Source of the DNA: Acidobacteriota bacterium
GTDB lineage: Bacteria > Acidobacteriota > Terriglobia > 20CM-2-55-15
Reading direction: 5' to 3'
Assembly (NCBI GenBank): GCA_003223875.1
Contig: QHWY01000099.1
Span: 1-45,135, forward strand
Length of the DNA stretch: 45,135 bases
The position numbers and the translations under genes are program-made. This document shows positions 7,964-18,005 of this stretch, in pieces (positions within the stretch are counted from its first letter, which is position 1; each line of letters opens with the position of its first letter). Below the pieces are notes generated by a model, which worked only from the letters and a program-made list of their open reading frames with translations, was not told the origin of the DNA and did no database searches.

Positions 7964-10099
7964 ATGATTAGAAATGTCGCAGTGCTTGGCGCGGGCACGA
8001 TGGGATCGCAGATCGCCGCACACGCTGCGAACGCGGGCATATTAGTCCTGTTGCTGGATGTGACGGCCGAACAGGCCAGAGCAGGACTAAAAGGCCTCCA
8101 GAAAAGCTCCCCTGCCGCTCTTTTTGTACCGGAAAAGATTCGTCAAATCGATATTGGAAGTTTCGACGGAGACCTCGCGCGCCTTCAGCAAGTCGATTGG
8201 ACGATCGAAGCAGTCGTCGAGAATCTCGATATAAAGAAACAACTCCTCGAGAAAGTGGATAAAGTGCGACGGCCAGGATCCGTCATCACAACGAATACGT
8301 CGGGCCTCTCGATTGCCGCGCTGGCCGCAGGTCGAACCGAGGATTTCCGGCGCCACTGGTTTGGAACACACTTCTTTAATCCTCCTCGCTATATGAAATT
8401 GCTGGAGGTCATTCCAACTGAAGATACCGATCCGGCAGTCCTCGCCCGCTTTGAGAAATTTGCGCAAATTATTTTAGGTAAAGGCGTCGTCCGAGCCAAA
8501 GATACGCCGAATTTTATCGCTAATCGGATTGGCTTATTCGCCGCCCTAAAAACGATTCAGTTGATGCAGCGAGGCGGTTTCACCATCGAAGAAGTAGATC
8601 GGCTGACTGGCCCACTGATCGGGCGAGCGAAGACGGCTACGTTCCGCACGATCGATATTGTCGGCTTGGACGTGTTTCTTCACGTTGCCGATAACATCTA
8701 CCAGAATGCAAAGCAAGACTCTCAGCGGGACATCTTCCGCGTGCCTGATTTCATGCGCCTCATGGCCGAGCGGAAGATGCTTGGCGCGAAGACAGGACGC
8801 GGCTTCTTTAAGAAGGAAGGCGACGCTATTCTGGCGCTCGATGTCGATTCGCTTCAATACCGGCCCCGCCGCGATGTCCGTTTCCCTTCCCTTGAGGTGG
8901 CTACCAACATTGAGATCCTTCCTGCCCGGTTGCAGGCTTTGACAAAGACGGGCGGGCGTGAATCGGCGTTTGTTTCGGAGCTGATAGCATCCATCGCCGA
9001 TTATGCCGCTTCGTGTCTTCCAGAGATTGCCGGCGATCCTGATGCTGTGGATCGAGCAATGCGCTGGGGCTTCGCGTGGGAGATGGGTCCCTTCGAACTG
9101 GGTCGCGCGCTCAAAGGCGAGGCCATCCAACCTTCCTCGTTCTTGAAGAATCAACACGTTATCCGCGAGAACGCCGGTGCTTCGCTCCGCGATATCGGCG
9201 ACGGTGTCGCCTGTCTGGAATTTCATTCCAAGATGAATACGATAGGCGGCGATATCATCTCTTTGCTATTTGGTGCGCTCGAAGAGGTAGATGCGAATTT
9301 CGCGGGCCTTGTGATCGGAAACGAAGGACAAAACTTTTCGGCAGGAGCGAACTTGATGCTGCTCCTGATGGAAGCCGTCGAGGGCAACTGGGACGAGATC
9401 GACTACATGGTGCGCACCTTCCAGCGAGCGACCCAGGCGATCCGTTACAACCCAAAGCCGATCGTGGCGGCACCGTTCGCCCTCACCCTCGGAGGTGGTT
9501 GCGAGATCGCGATGGCCGCGGCGCGCGCGCAAGCGGCAGCCGAAACTTATATGGGATTGGTCGAAACGGGCGCGGGACTCATTCCTGCCGGCGGAGGTAC
9601 GACGGAAATGCTCAGGCGCGCCGCCGGCGCGGGACCCCAACATATTCGCGAGGTTTTTGAAAACATCGGACTGGCAAAGGTTTCGACGAGCGCCGAAGAT
9701 GCCCGGCGCCTTTCCTATCTCCGAGCGGAGGATGGAATCACGATGAATTCCGATCGCTTGATTCAGGATGCGAAAGCGGTGGTGTTGGAGCTTGCCGCGA
9801 CGGGATACCGTCCCCCCGTTCCCATTGAACTTCCCGTATTCGGCGAATCGCTGGGTGCGGAACTGAAGCTCGGGATTTACCTCATGCAGAAAGCCGGTCA
9901 CATTACGGATTATGAGGCGAATATTGCGAGAAAGCTTGCTTACGTGATCTGCGGCGGGAATGTGACGCGGCCCTCGAACGCGCCTGAACAGTACTTTCTC
10001 GATCTGGAGCGGGAGGCATTCAAGTCGCTGTGCGGTGAGCAAAAGACGCTCGCGCGTATGGAGCATCTGTTGAAGAAAGGAAAAGTGTTGCGAAATTGA
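7964..10099 (+). CDS. fadN: 3-hydroxyacyl-CoA dehydrogenase/enoyl-CoA hydratase, FadN type
   Basis: A bifunctional beta-oxidation enzyme of 711 residues. The N-terminal half is an NAD-dependent 3-hydroxyacyl-CoA dehydrogenase, with the Rossmann motif VAVLGAGTMGSQIAAHAANAG split around G9-G14, the HFFNPPRYMKLLEV region and a C-terminal helical domain. The second half, from about residue 395, is a crotonase domain (FSAGANLMLLL, GGGCEIAMAAARA, GLIPAGGGTTEM). Dehydrogenase first and hydratase second is the FadN order, opposite to FadB. The following fadA and fadE reproduce the fadN-fadA-fadE order known in Bacillus subtilis. It hydrates enoyl-CoA and oxidises the resulting hydroxyacyl-CoA. Confidence 0.92.
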   Translation: MIRNVAVLGAGTMGSQIAAHAANAGILVLLLDVTAEQARAGLKGLQKSSPAALFVPEKIRQIDIGSFDGDLARLQQVDWTIEAVVENLDIKKQLLEKVDKVRRPGSVITTNTSGLSIAALAAGRTEDFRRHWFGTHFFNPPRYMKLLEVIPTEDTDPAVLARFEKFAQIILGKGVVRAKDTPNFIANRIGLFAALKTIQLMQRGGFTIEEVDRLTGPLIGRAKTATFRTIDIVGLDVFLHVADNIYQNAKQDSQRDIFRVPDFMRLMAERKMLGAKTGRGFFKKEGDAILALDVDSLQYRPRRDVRFPSLEVATNIEILPARLQALTKTGGRESAFVSELIASIADYAASCLPEIAGDPDAVDRAMRWGFAWEMGPFELGRALKGEAIQPSSFLKNQHVIRENAGASLRDIGDGVACLEFHSKMNTIGGDIISLLFGALEEVDANFAGLVIGNEGQNFSAGANLMLLLMEAVEGNWDEIDYMVRTFQRATQAIRYNPKPIVAAPFALTLGGGCEIAMAAARAQAAAETYMGLVETGAGLIPAGGGTTEMLRRAAGAGPQHIREVFENIGLAKVSTSAEDARRLSYLRAEDGITMNSDRLIQDAKAVVLELAATGYRPPVPIELPVFGESLGAELKLGIYLMQKAGHITDYEANIARKLAYVICGGNVTRPSNAPEQYFLDLEREAFKSLCGEQKTLARMEHLLKKGKVLRN

Positions 10100-10111
10100 T
10101 AAAGGAGTCCC

Positions 10112-11302
10112 ATGAGTTCAGCGGTAATCGTCTCAGCAGTTCGAACGGCTGTCGGTAAGGCGCCCAGAGGAAAGCTTTCAGCTACGCGGCCGGACGACAT
10201 GGTCGCGTTTGCGATGCGCGCTGCCATCGAACGCACGCCTGGTCTCCGGGCAGAAGATCTCGACGACATTTATATTGGTTGCGCGATGCCCGAAGCCGAA
10301 CAAGGGATGAATGTCGCTCGTGTGGCGGCATTCCGCGCGGGAATTCCCTATTCCGTTCCTGCGATGACCCTGAACCGATTCTGTTCCTCCGGACTGCAAT
10401 CGATCGCTTTCGCCGCCGACCGGATCGCATCCGGGGCAGCGCACACTATATTAGCGGGCGGAACCGAATCGATGAGCATGATTCCGATGGGCGGGCATAA
10501 GATAGCTCCGAACCCGGCGCTCGTCGAAGCAAATCCCGAGACATATCTGAGCATGGGGCTTACTGCTGAGAATATCGCTTCCGAATTTCGGATCAGTCGT
10601 GAAGATCAGGATGCCTTCGCGCTCGGGAGCCACAGGCGTGCGCTCGCCGCCATCGACGCTGGACGGTTCAAGGATGAAATCGCTGCATTGCCCGTTCATG
10701 AGGTGATGATCGAAAGTGGGCGCCCGGCTAGCCGCGAGTTCAGCTTCAACATTGATGAAGGCCCGCGGCGCGACACCTCGATGGAAGCTCTCGCTAAGCT
10801 CAAGCCCGCTTTTAAGGCAGGCGGGACCGTCACTGCAGGCAATGCGTCTCAGATGAGTGACGGTGCCGCTGCAGTGATCGTTATGTCCCATGAGAAGGCC
10901 CGCTCGATGGGCCTCCGGCCGCTTGCGCGATTCATAGGTTACGCTACTGCAGGCGTGCGACCTGAAGTGATGGGCATCGGTCCCGTTGAAGCCATTCCGA
11001 AGGCGCTGAAACAGGTGGGACTGAACCTGAAAGATATCGACCTCATCGAGCTCAATGAAGCTTTTGCAGTCCAATCACTCGCCGTTATCCGAGAATTGGG
11101 CCTCGACCCGTCAAAAGTAAATGTCAATGGCGGAGCCATTGCCTTAGGCCATCCGCTGGGCTGCACCGGATCGAAATTGACAGCGACATTGCTGTATGAA
11201 ATGCGACGGCGCGGAGCACGATACGGCATGGTGACGATGTGCGTCGGGGGCGGTATGGGAGCGGCCGGAATTTTCGAGACAGTGCAGGACGACAAACTAT
11301 GA
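10112..11302 (+). CDS. fadA: Acetyl-CoA acyltransferase (thiolase) FadA
   Basis: A 3-ketoacyl-CoA thiolase, the last step of the beta-oxidation cycle, cleaving ketoacyl-CoA with CoA to acetyl-CoA. The 396-residue protein carries the acyl-accepting cysteine C91 in NRFCSSGLQ, the histidine motif [14 protein letters not shown], and the second cysteine in [10 protein letters not shown] near the C-terminus. AAAGGAG lies just before the ATG at 10112. It starts 12 bases after fadN, and its stop overlaps the start of fadE, so the three are one operon. Confidence 0.95.
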   Translation: MSSAVIVSAVRTAVGKAPRGKLSATRPDDMVAFAMRAAIERTPGLRAEDLDDIYIGCAMPEAEQGMNVARVAAFRAGIPYSVPAMTLNRFCSSGLQSIAFAADRIASGAAHTILAGGTESMSMIPMGGHKIAPNPALVEANPETYLSMGLTAENIASEFRISREDQDAFALGSHRRALAAIDAGRFKDEIAALPVHEVMIESGRPASREFSFNIDEGPRRDTSMEALAKLKPAFKAGGTVTAGNASQMSDGAAAVIVMSHEKARSMGLRPLARFIGYATAGVRPEVMGIGPVEAIPKALKQVGLNLKDIDLIELNEAFAVQSLAVIRELGLDPSKVNVNGGAIALGHPLGCTGSKLTATLLYEMRRRGARYGMVTMCVGGGMGAAGIFETVQDDKL

Positions 11303-13056
11303 CAAAGGAAATGACCAAGATTAAGAAAGGGGGCGGCTTTCTCGTCGAAGAGAGTGCCCCGGAAGACATCTTTACACCTGAAGATCTGACGGAAGAGCAA
11401 ACGATGATCCGGGACATGACCGAGCAATTTGTCGAAGACGAGGTCCTGCCTCAGGTGGAAAAGATCGAACATAAACAATGGGACGTCACTGTTCATCTGC
11501 TGCGCCGTTGCGGAGAACTAGGGTTGTTGGGAATCGAAGTTCCAGAGAAATACGGTGGCGAGAATCTCGATAAAGTCTCAGCAATGATCGTGGCGGAGAA
11601 ACTTGCCCGCGTGGCTTCCTTCGCCGTTTCCTACGGTGGTCACAGCGGCATCGGTACTCTCCCGATTGTTTACTTCGGCAAGGAGGAACACAAGCGCAAG
11701 TATCTACCTCAGTTGTGTAAAGCGGAGAAGATCTCGGCTTATGCACTCTCGGAAGCCGGCAGCGGTTCCGACGCGCTGGCCGCCAAAGCAAATGCGGTTC
11801 GCAGCACTGATGGCGCGCATTGGGTCATCAATGGCGAAAAGATGTGGATAACGAATGCCGCATTTGCCGATATGTTCGTCACCTTTGCGCAGGTGGATGG
11901 TAAACAGTTCAGTTGTTTCATCGTCGAGAAAGACTATCCGGGGGTCTCTACCGGCGCTGAAGAAAACAAGATGGGACTCAAGGGCTCCTCGACACGCACA
12001 CTCGTGCTCGAGAATGCAACGATCCCAATCGACAACGTGGTTGGTCAAATCGGCAAGGGCCATCACGTCGCGTTCAATATTCTCAACATCGGCCGGGCGA
12101 AGCTGGGCGCTGGAGCAGTGGGCGGCGCAAAGACTGCTTTGAACGACGCGATTCAGTATTCGAAGCAGCGGATCGCGTTCGGCAAGCCGATCGCCAGTTT
12201 CGGAGCCATCAAGCAGAAGCTGGCGGAAATCGCGATAAGAATTTGGGTCGCCGAAGGAATGGTTTATCGAACGGCCGGCCTGATGGATCAAAGCCTAGAA
12301 TCTGCGGACGTCGACAATACAGCGCAGGTCTTGAAAGCGATCGAAGAATACGCCGTGGAGTGCTCAATTCTGAAAGTCTTCTGCAGCGAGGTTCTGGATT
12401 TCGTCGTCGATGAGGCAGTGCAGGTCTACGGCGGCTATGGTTACAGCGCCGAATATTCAGTGGAGCGCTATTATCGCGATTCCCGGGTGAACCGGATTTT
12501 CGAAGGCACGAATGAAATCAATCGTCTGCTCATTACCGGCATGCTTCTGAAACGTGCCACTGCCGGCCATCTGCCGCTTTATGAAACGGCGCGCCGCGTC
12601 GTCGACGAGGTCATGTCGTCTTCACTGGCTGCTGAACCTTCTGGGCCTTTCGGAGCTGAACTGGCCGCCATCGTTCAGGCGAAAAAAGCGCTGCTATTCA
12701 CAGCTGGATCGGCGGTCCAGAAATTCGCCGATGCGATTCGGGACGAGCAAGAGGTGCTGATGCATCTCAGCAATATCGTGATGGAAATCTATGCCATGGA
12801 TACGGCGATCCAGCGCCTCAGGAAGAACAAGCTCGCGGACCCGCACACAGATGTCGCCCGGACCTATATCAACGACGCGATGAGCCGCATCGACTTCGCG
12901 GCGCGCCAGGTGCTGGCGTCCGTCGCGGAGGGCGATATGCTCCGGACGCAACTTGCTGCGCTCCGCAGACTATTGCGATGGCTGCCGGTTAATACCGTCC
13001 GCACACGCCAGCGGATCGCCGACTTCCTGGTCGAGTCCAACCGATACGCGCTGTGA
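11299..13056 (+). CDS. fadE: Acyl-CoA dehydrogenase FadE (VLCAD-like)
   Basis: An FAD-dependent acyl-CoA dehydrogenase that introduces the 2,3-double bond in the first beta-oxidation step. At 585 residues it has the long C-terminal extension of very-long-chain (ACADVL/YusJ) members. Visible are the FAD/substrate signature SEAGSGSDA with [29 protein letters not shown], and the catalytic glutamate in [11 protein letters not shown]. The ATG at 11299 overlaps the fadA stop by ATGA; a 20-residue upstream extension lies within fadA and is rejected. An ETF electron acceptor is expected but is not encoded in the window. Confidence 0.94.
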   Translation: MTKEMTKIKKGGGFLVEESAPEDIFTPEDLTEEQTMIRDMTEQFVEDEVLPQVEKIEHKQWDVTVHLLRRCGELGLLGIEVPEKYGGENLDKVSAMIVAEKLARVASFAVSYGGHSGIGTLPIVYFGKEEHKRKYLPQLCKAEKISAYALSEAGSGSDALAAKANAVRSTDGAHWVINGEKMWITNAAFADMFVTFAQVDGKQFSCFIVEKDYPGVSTGAEENKMGLKGSSTRTLVLENATIPIDNVVGQIGKGHHVAFNILNIGRAKLGAGAVGGAKTALNDAIQYSKQRIAFGKPIASFGAIKQKLAEIAIRIWVAEGMVYRTAGLMDQSLESADVDNTAQVLKAIEEYAVECSILKVFCSEVLDFVVDEAVQVYGGYGYSAEYSVERYYRDSRVNRIFEGTNEINRLLITGMLLKRATAGHLPLYETARRVVDEVMSSSLAAEPSGPFGAELAAIVQAKKALLFTAGSAVQKFADAIRDEQEVLMHLSNIVMEIYAMDTAIQRLRKNKLADPHTDVARTYINDAMSRIDFAARQVLASVAEGDMLRTQLAALRRLLRWLPVNTVRTRQRIADFLVESNRYAL

Positions 13057-13057
13057 G

Positions 13058-13330
13058 TTAGACGATGTTCAATCCTTCCGCAATCCAGAGACCGAAGATT
13101 GCGAAGAGGAGAACGCCCCAAGCGACTCCGATCACTTTCAAGTAACGGCTCAACGCACTTACCTTGCGGCGGATCGAGTCTTGTTCTCGCGCCAGGTGTG
13201 CCTCGGCGCTACCGAGGATGATGTGATCCTCCTCTTTCATATCGAGCATTCCTCGATATAGAAACATCAACACAGCGGCAGCCGTTAATCCGGCTTCCAA
13301 AACAAGCAAACTCATAAAGGTCCCGCTCAT
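13058..13330 (-). CDS. Small two-helix membrane protein, hypothetical
   Basis: A 90-residue protein with two hydrophobic helices, about residues 4-24 (SLLVLEAGLTAAAVLMFLY) and 66-86 (VIGVAWGVLLFAIFGLW). They are joined by a charged, helical linker containing MKEEDH and REQDSIRRKVSALSRYLK. The ATG at 13330 has GGAGG five bases upstream; a TTG four codons earlier lies before that site and is rejected. It converges on fadE with one base between stops. I do not recognise the family. A hairpin in the cytoplasmic membrane is the likely form. Confidence 0.65.
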   Translation of the reverse strand: MSGTFMSLLVLEAGLTAAAVLMFLYRGMLDMKEEDHIILGSAEAHLAREQDSIRRKVSALSRYLKVIGVAWGVLLFAIFGLWIAEGLNIV

Positions 13331-13394
13331 GCGAACCTCCAAAGGATGGGATCTGGGTTTGTAAACTTGGCTGCCGGTATTTTAGCTGTGCGGG

Positions 13395-16300
13395 CTATTG
13401 AACTGCTACGGTTAAACGATAGTCGCCGGAATTAAATACAAGATTACCGCTCTCGGCTTTGACATAGAACCCACGAACTTCGACGACATAGGTTCCGGCG
13501 GGAAGGCGAATCGAAATCAACTCGGATTGTCCGTTCAGGCCGCGGTCCGATCTATCCAGCAATCGGCCATTCATATCCATCAGGAAGATATCCAGGTCGT
13601 TTGCACTAAGATTGCCTGCTGGTCCGGGTCCCGTGATATCCATACGGATCGAAGCCGCACCTCCTGTGGTAGTGAACGACCAGTAATGCGACGACTGCAT
13701 CAGGTTGGCGCGGCGCGGAGTGAAGGAATCTAAGTAGCCGGTAACTGTGTTGCCAGTCATGGGGCGGGGGAAAGGCATGGTAACACTTGGTCTGACATTC
13801 GCCCGGAAATCAATCGAGCGGAATTGCGCCACGGCTTGGATCGCATCCGTTGTGGCAGGGTTACGAGCGGCGAAATGTTCGAGGAAATACGGCAAGTAAA
13901 TGAACCGGTCATTTCGAAGGTCCGTGAACGCCGTCCAAATTTGAGAAAACGGATATGGAACATTGCCGGTCAGCTCGCTGCCTTCATACAGCTCCCACAA
14001 CAACGTTCCGACTGAGGTTTCGCTCCAATATCCAGGTTTGTCTGCCGCGGGGATCCTGTCTCTGAGGTCAAACCGATAAACATTGGCACCGTTTGGACCG
14101 CTATCGTCACGCCAAATCGAGTCATTCCGAACAACGGACGAGAAGAAGTTTGCCCAGCCTTCAGACCATGCAACTCGAGGATCAAGAATATCGCCGAGGT
14201 GCGTCTCGCCGCCGGGAGAATCATCGCGCGAGAACTTTGTGGAAATCATGTGTCCGTATTCGTGAGCTATGACCGAATCGTCAAACTCATCGGAGTCATC
14301 ATTACGATCGCCCAAAATGTATGCTGTGTTGTTGGCAACATTGAAGAATGATGTCCCGACAAAACCTTGAGTGATGTTACCGGTTCGCCTCGTATTCTTA
14401 GTGCTCCAAAAGATCGTGACCGACGGTGGATCGAGAGAGGGATCGGCCATACGAATCGTTTCATTGGCGCGTTGGACAATTTCGAGAATATTGAACGCGC
14501 CCGACACCCGGGAAGTATCAGCGAGCAGCACACCTGGATTAGTTTGCCTCCCGTCGATGTCGGTCGAAATGGCATAAATCGCATTGAGATTCGTGTTATC
14601 GGCGATGCGCAGACCGGAAGCCCGCAAACGGCTCACAACGCGGACTGACAAATTTGGATCAAACGGCACCGGCACTTCGAAATGACCGGCTTGATCGGTT
14701 TCAGAGACGCTAACAATTGACTGTGTGGAACGGCTGATGACTTCAATACGCGCATTCCGAATTGGAACCATTACGGGATGGTTAAAATCTAGTCCGAAAT
14801 CCGTGACGTCGATTTTCTGGTAGAAAGCTTGCCCTGAAATGTCCTGTACGAACGGATTATCCAGAGGCGCCACGCGTAATGTCAGTGGATCTGACTCCAT
14901 CCCGCTACTGCGAACGCGCAAATTCACAAAACCAGGCTCAACTGCCGGAATATCGATGAGGAATATTCCAAACGGCGATTGAGGCGGGGACGAAGCCTGG
15001 TCACCGACAAGAAACGTCGCGTCTTCGGCCACATTTTCCACCAAGAGACGAAGTGTCGTTCCTGTCTGAACATACGCCGGCGGATCGATGATTGTAATTT
15101 TGGGTCGTGCGACCATGGGGTTGGGTACAAATGTATCGGGAACCCGGCTGGGAGGAATGCTTGAAGAAAATGCGCCACTATTGGCGGCCAATACTCCAAC
15201 CGTGTAAATGGGAAGTGACGAACGGATCACAACGTAGCCGCTGGTTTCACCTACAGTTTTCGGAAAGATATCGCGCAATACGGTTGAGAATTTCGAATTC
15301 GATGGCAGCTCGATCGATTTTTGCGCCAAGGTCATGCCGTCACCGCGAACCAATGAAATATCGAGCATTGCAGCGATAGCCCAGGTGTTCACGAAAAACA
15401 GACCTGTGGATATGTCGGATGTCTGGGAGATCTGCGAATAGAGCATCCGGTCTAATGGGGTTATCTGAAGCGGAATAGAGGTCAGAGCCCGATTCCCGTC
15501 GAGGATGAGAACACCATTGAGTGGGACATTCTGTGAGTCAATCCGCAACCAACCGTTGACGGTCGGCACAAAAGGTTGACGAGTGATCGTCGATGTGTCC
15601 GCTGAAATCGAGCCATTCGCCGCAATCGTAAAACTTCGGGCAGAGCTGATCGCTGTTCCAGTCTCCCCGAAGGCGGTGACGGTGATCGTTGTTGGAGAAG
15701 CGTTCGGATTGGTGAGAACCAAAACTGGGTCAAAACCATTTCCCGACGTGAAATGCGCTGCAATCCGCATTGATGCCGGTTGATCCACCCGCTGTCCGGG
15801 AGCAAACATCACGGAACCGGAACGATTGAGAATTGCGGTTGCGGCAACCGGCACAGTTGCAGAAATCCGTGCCGACAGCGTTTCGCTTGTGCCAGTCACC
15901 GCCAAAGCGGGAGTCGAGAGCCTCAGTGCAGCATGCGGTAACACAGTTTGTGATAGCGTCACGCCCGACTGTTCGCCGTGTGAGTTGAATAAATTAAGAG
16001 TAACAATACTGTTTGTAGAGGCAGGATTCAGAATGACGATTTCCGTTTTTGTCGTTTGATCGTCACGAATGACCGGAATGACCTGTATCGTCAGTGGCGG
16101 CGACGATTCTGCCCCGCCCAGCCCCGTCGCGAAATCACCCGACAAATAGTATCCAGTAAGATTGGAGGCGGGACTTGTGACCTGGACCCAACCGTCGATT
16201 GTCGATGACGCGAAGAGTTCGCTCGCCAGCATCGAAATCTGGCCTTTGGGTGCCACACGGTGGCGGACCGGGTTCACCAAACCCGACGAGACAGGATTCC

Positions 16301-16565
16301 CATCCAATCCGTATAGAGTGAATTGCACGTCGGCGTAATTGGCTGTCGGATTTGTGACAGCGAATCCACCATTTAGCGAATCACTGACAGTCGCTTTCGC
16401 GAAATTTAAGACGCTCTGTGCGGACGCTGCTTGGGCCAATATGACCGACAGACCCAATGTGTAAACCACGCGTAATAGTGTGTCGACTTTGATCACACGC
16501 ATGCGTTCGCGATGCCGCAAACGATTGATTTCGCGGCTTTTCGTTAAAACAATCCTCCGACTCAT
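13395..16565 (-). CDS. Secreted HEYGH zinc metallopeptidase with repeated beta domains
   Basis: A 1056-residue exported protein. A hydrophobic signal segment (VVYTLGLSVILAQAASAQ) ends near residue 50. Residues about 50-480 contain repeated segments in which a strand is followed by a GW(V/L)xI/V motif (DGWVQVTS, NGWLRIDS, SGYVVIRS), suggesting tandem immunoglobulin-like units. A gluzincin site follows: H768-E769-Y-G-H772, with a third ligand candidate E802 in WSEGWANFF. The C-terminal 130 residues resemble a bacterial pre-peptidase (PPC) domain ending in a strand-rich GTYVVEVRG region. It may be related to M36-type peptidases. The ATG at 16565 overlaps the thrC stop by ATGA; an ATG at 16502 would give a shorter signal peptide. 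Confidence 0.8.
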   Translation of the reverse strand: MSRRIVLTKSREINRLRHRERMRVIKVDTLLRVVYTLGLSVILAQAASAQSVLNFAKATVSDSLNGGFAVTNPTANYADVQFTLYGLDGNPVSSGLVNPVRHRVAPKGQISMLASELFASSTIDGWVQVTSPASNLTGYYLSGDFATGLGGAESSPPLTIQVIPVIRDDQTTKTEIVILNPASTNSIVTLNLFNSHGEQSGVTLSQTVLPHAALRLSTPALAVTGTSETLSARISATVPVAATAILNRSGSVMFAPGQRVDQPASMRIAAHFTSGNGFDPVLVLTNPNASPTTITVTAFGETGTAISSARSFTIAANGSISADTSTITRQPFVPTVNGWLRIDSQNVPLNGVLILDGNRALTSIPLQITPLDRMLYSQISQTSDISTGLFFVNTWAIAAMLDISLVRGDGMTLAQKSIELPSNSKFSTVLRDIFPKTVGETSGYVVIRSSLPIYTVGVLAANSGAFSSSIPPSRVPDTFVPNPMVARPKITIIDPPAYVQTGTTLRLLVENVAEDATFLVGDQASSPPQSPFGIFLIDIPAVEPGFVNLRVRSSGMESDPLTLRVAPLDNPFVQDISGQAFYQKIDVTDFGLDFNHPVMVPIRNARIEVISRSTQSIVSVSETDQAGHFEVPVPFDPNLSVRVVSRLRASGLRIADNTNLNAIYAISTDIDGRQTNPGVLLADTSRVSGAFNILEIVQRANETIRMADPSLDPPSVTIFWSTKNTRRTGNITQGFVGTSFFNVANNTAYILGDRNDDSDEFDDSVIAHEYGHMISTKFSRDDSPGGETHLGDILDPRVAWSEGWANFFSSVVRNDSIWRDDSGPNGANVYRFDLRDRIPAADKPGYWSETSVGTLLWELYEGSELTGNVPYPFSQIWTAFTDLRNDRFIYLPYFLEHFAARNPATTDAIQAVAQFRSIDFRANVRPSVTMPFPRPMTGNTVTGYLDSFTPRRANLMQSSHYWSFTTTGGAASIRMDITGPGPAGNLSANDLDIFLMDMNGRLLDRSDRGLNGQSELISIRLPAGTYVVEVRGFYVKAESGNLVFNSGDYRLTVAVQ

Positions 16566-17866
16566 GCAGGTATCCTGCCATCGATGGCCGCACGGACCGC
16601 GGCGAGGTCGGCAGGAACCTCGATAAGATTGTTCTGGAGTGAGGGATCGACTTCGGGAAGTTGGCCCTGATGGAATTTCGTTTTGAACTCCGCGAATTTC
16701 AACCCGTGAGCGGTACTAATCACGACGACGCAAGATGCGCGGGAGATCACGTTCGCTTTAACGAGTTTTATCGTGGCGGCGAGCGCCACGCCTGTCTGAG
16801 GATCAGTAAAGAACCCAAACCGGTCGACTTCGGCACACGCGGCAACCAACTCGGCTTCGGTCACTTGCTCGACAATGCCATCAGTCGCTCGAAGTGCCTT
16901 TACTGCTTTTCCAAAACTGACAGGATTTCCGATTCGGATAGCCGTTGCGTACGTGTTACCGGCGGTGACTGATTCGAACTTAGCGAACCCCTCCCGGAAC
17001 GAGCGATACAGGGGATTCGCCCGGTCGGTTTGCGCACAAACGAGGCGCGGCAGGCGATCGATGATACCCATCTCGCGCATCAATAGAAACCCGTTTCCGA
17101 TAGCGGATACGTTGCCGAGATTTCCACCGGGCACGATCACAAACTCCGGTACATGCCAGCCCAGTTGTTGAACGATTTCGAAGCTGATCGTCTTCTGGCC
17201 TTCCACGCGAAGTGAATTCATGGAATTTGCCAAGTAGACGGATGTGTCTTTGGTGATTTCCTGGACGATCTTCATGCATCCGTCGAAGTCGGTATCGATC
17301 GAAATCGTGATGGCGTTGTTTGCCACGGGCTGGATGAGCTGCGCAAAAGATACCTTATCCTTGGGCAGAAAGACAATTGCTGGAATACCCGCAGCAGCGC
17401 AATACGCCGCGAGCGCCGCAGAAGTATCTCCAGTGGATGCACAAGCCACCGCGCGGACGCGCGATCGGATTTGGTTCACCGACGAGACGAGGACAGTCAT
17501 GCCCAAATCTTTGAATGACCCGGTGTGAGAAGTGCCGCACTGTTTGATGTGGATCTCATCGATCCCAAGATATTTTGCGAATCGATCCGACTTGATCAGC
17601 GGCGAATTCCCCTCGCCAAGCGATACGATATTTTTTTCTTCCAACTCCGGAAGGACCACCTCTTTCTTGGACCAAACTCCACTCGTGCGCCCGATGCGAG
17701 AATCAAAGAGCCGCTTCCATTCGGCCGCGGGAATCCGCTTCAGTGCTTCGATGTCGTGGCGAACCTCGAGAAGACCACCGCATGACTCACATCGATAGAC
17801 AATCTGGTCGAGCCGGTAGCGAACAGCACATCCTTGAACACATTCGAACCACGCCTGAAATGTCAT
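16562..17866 (-). CDS. thrC: Threonine synthase ThrC
   Basis: A PLP enzyme converting O-phosphohomoserine to threonine. With the start at 17866 it has 434 residues. An N-terminal zinc ribbon (C9, C13, C26, C29) is seen in many class-II threonine synthases, and the PLP-binding lysine is K119 in HTGSFKDLGM. GDTSAALAAYCAAAG and the phosphate-binding VPGGNLGN loop are present. A longer reading to 17950 adds 28 residues without domain content, so I prefer the internal ATG, although its ribosome binding site is weak. Its stop overlaps the start of the metallopeptidase gene. The zinc ribbon is inferred from cysteine spacing. Confidence 0.92.
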   Translation of the reverse strand: MTFQAWFECVQGCAVRYRLDQIVYRCESCGGLLEVRHDIEALKRIPAAEWKRLFDSRIGRTSGVWSKKEVVLPELEEKNIVSLGEGNSPLIKSDRFAKYLGIDEIHIKQCGTSHTGSFKDLGMTVLVSSVNQIRSRVRAVACASTGDTSAALAAYCAAAGIPAIVFLPKDKVSFAQLIQPVANNAITISIDTDFDGCMKIVQEITKDTSVYLANSMNSLRVEGQKTISFEIVQQLGWHVPEFVIVPGGNLGNVSAIGNGFLLMREMGIIDRLPRLVCAQTDRANPLYRSFREGFAKFESVTAGNTYATAIRIGNPVSFGKAVKALRATDGIVEQVTEAELVAACAEVDRFGFFTDPQTGVALAATIKLVKANVISRASCVVVISTAHGLKFAEFKTKFHQGQLPEVDPSLQNNLIEVPADLAAVRAAIDGRIPA

Positions 17867-17955
17867 CTTTGAAAGCTGATCAACGGGCAGGCTCTCTCGC
17901 AGCGTTTCCAATGAGTTGTTTATGATATAGGTAGGCGGGCAATAGGTCAATGGAA

Positions 17956-18005
17956 CTAAAAAGGAAATTCGGGAACAGTGAGCAATTTCACTGTCCCGAA
18001 TTTCC
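17956..18005 (-). terminator. Rho-independent terminator of lon
   Basis: A near-perfect stem: right arm 17988-18005 pairs with left arm 17963-17981 (18 base pairs with one bulged A, six-base loop). It is placed directly against the lon stop codon. Read on the minus strand it is followed at once by TTTTT, which completes the classical intrinsic-terminator pattern. It separates lon from thrC. Confidence 0.85.

Noticed and set aside
8546..9226. Minus-strand open frame of 226 codons inside fadN
   Set aside because: Antisense shadow; the plus frame carries unbroken family motifs.
9266..10066. Long minus-strand open frame (266 codons) inside fadN
   Set aside because: It lies entirely antisense to clear crotonase coding sequence and shows no recognisable domain; a shadow of codon bias.
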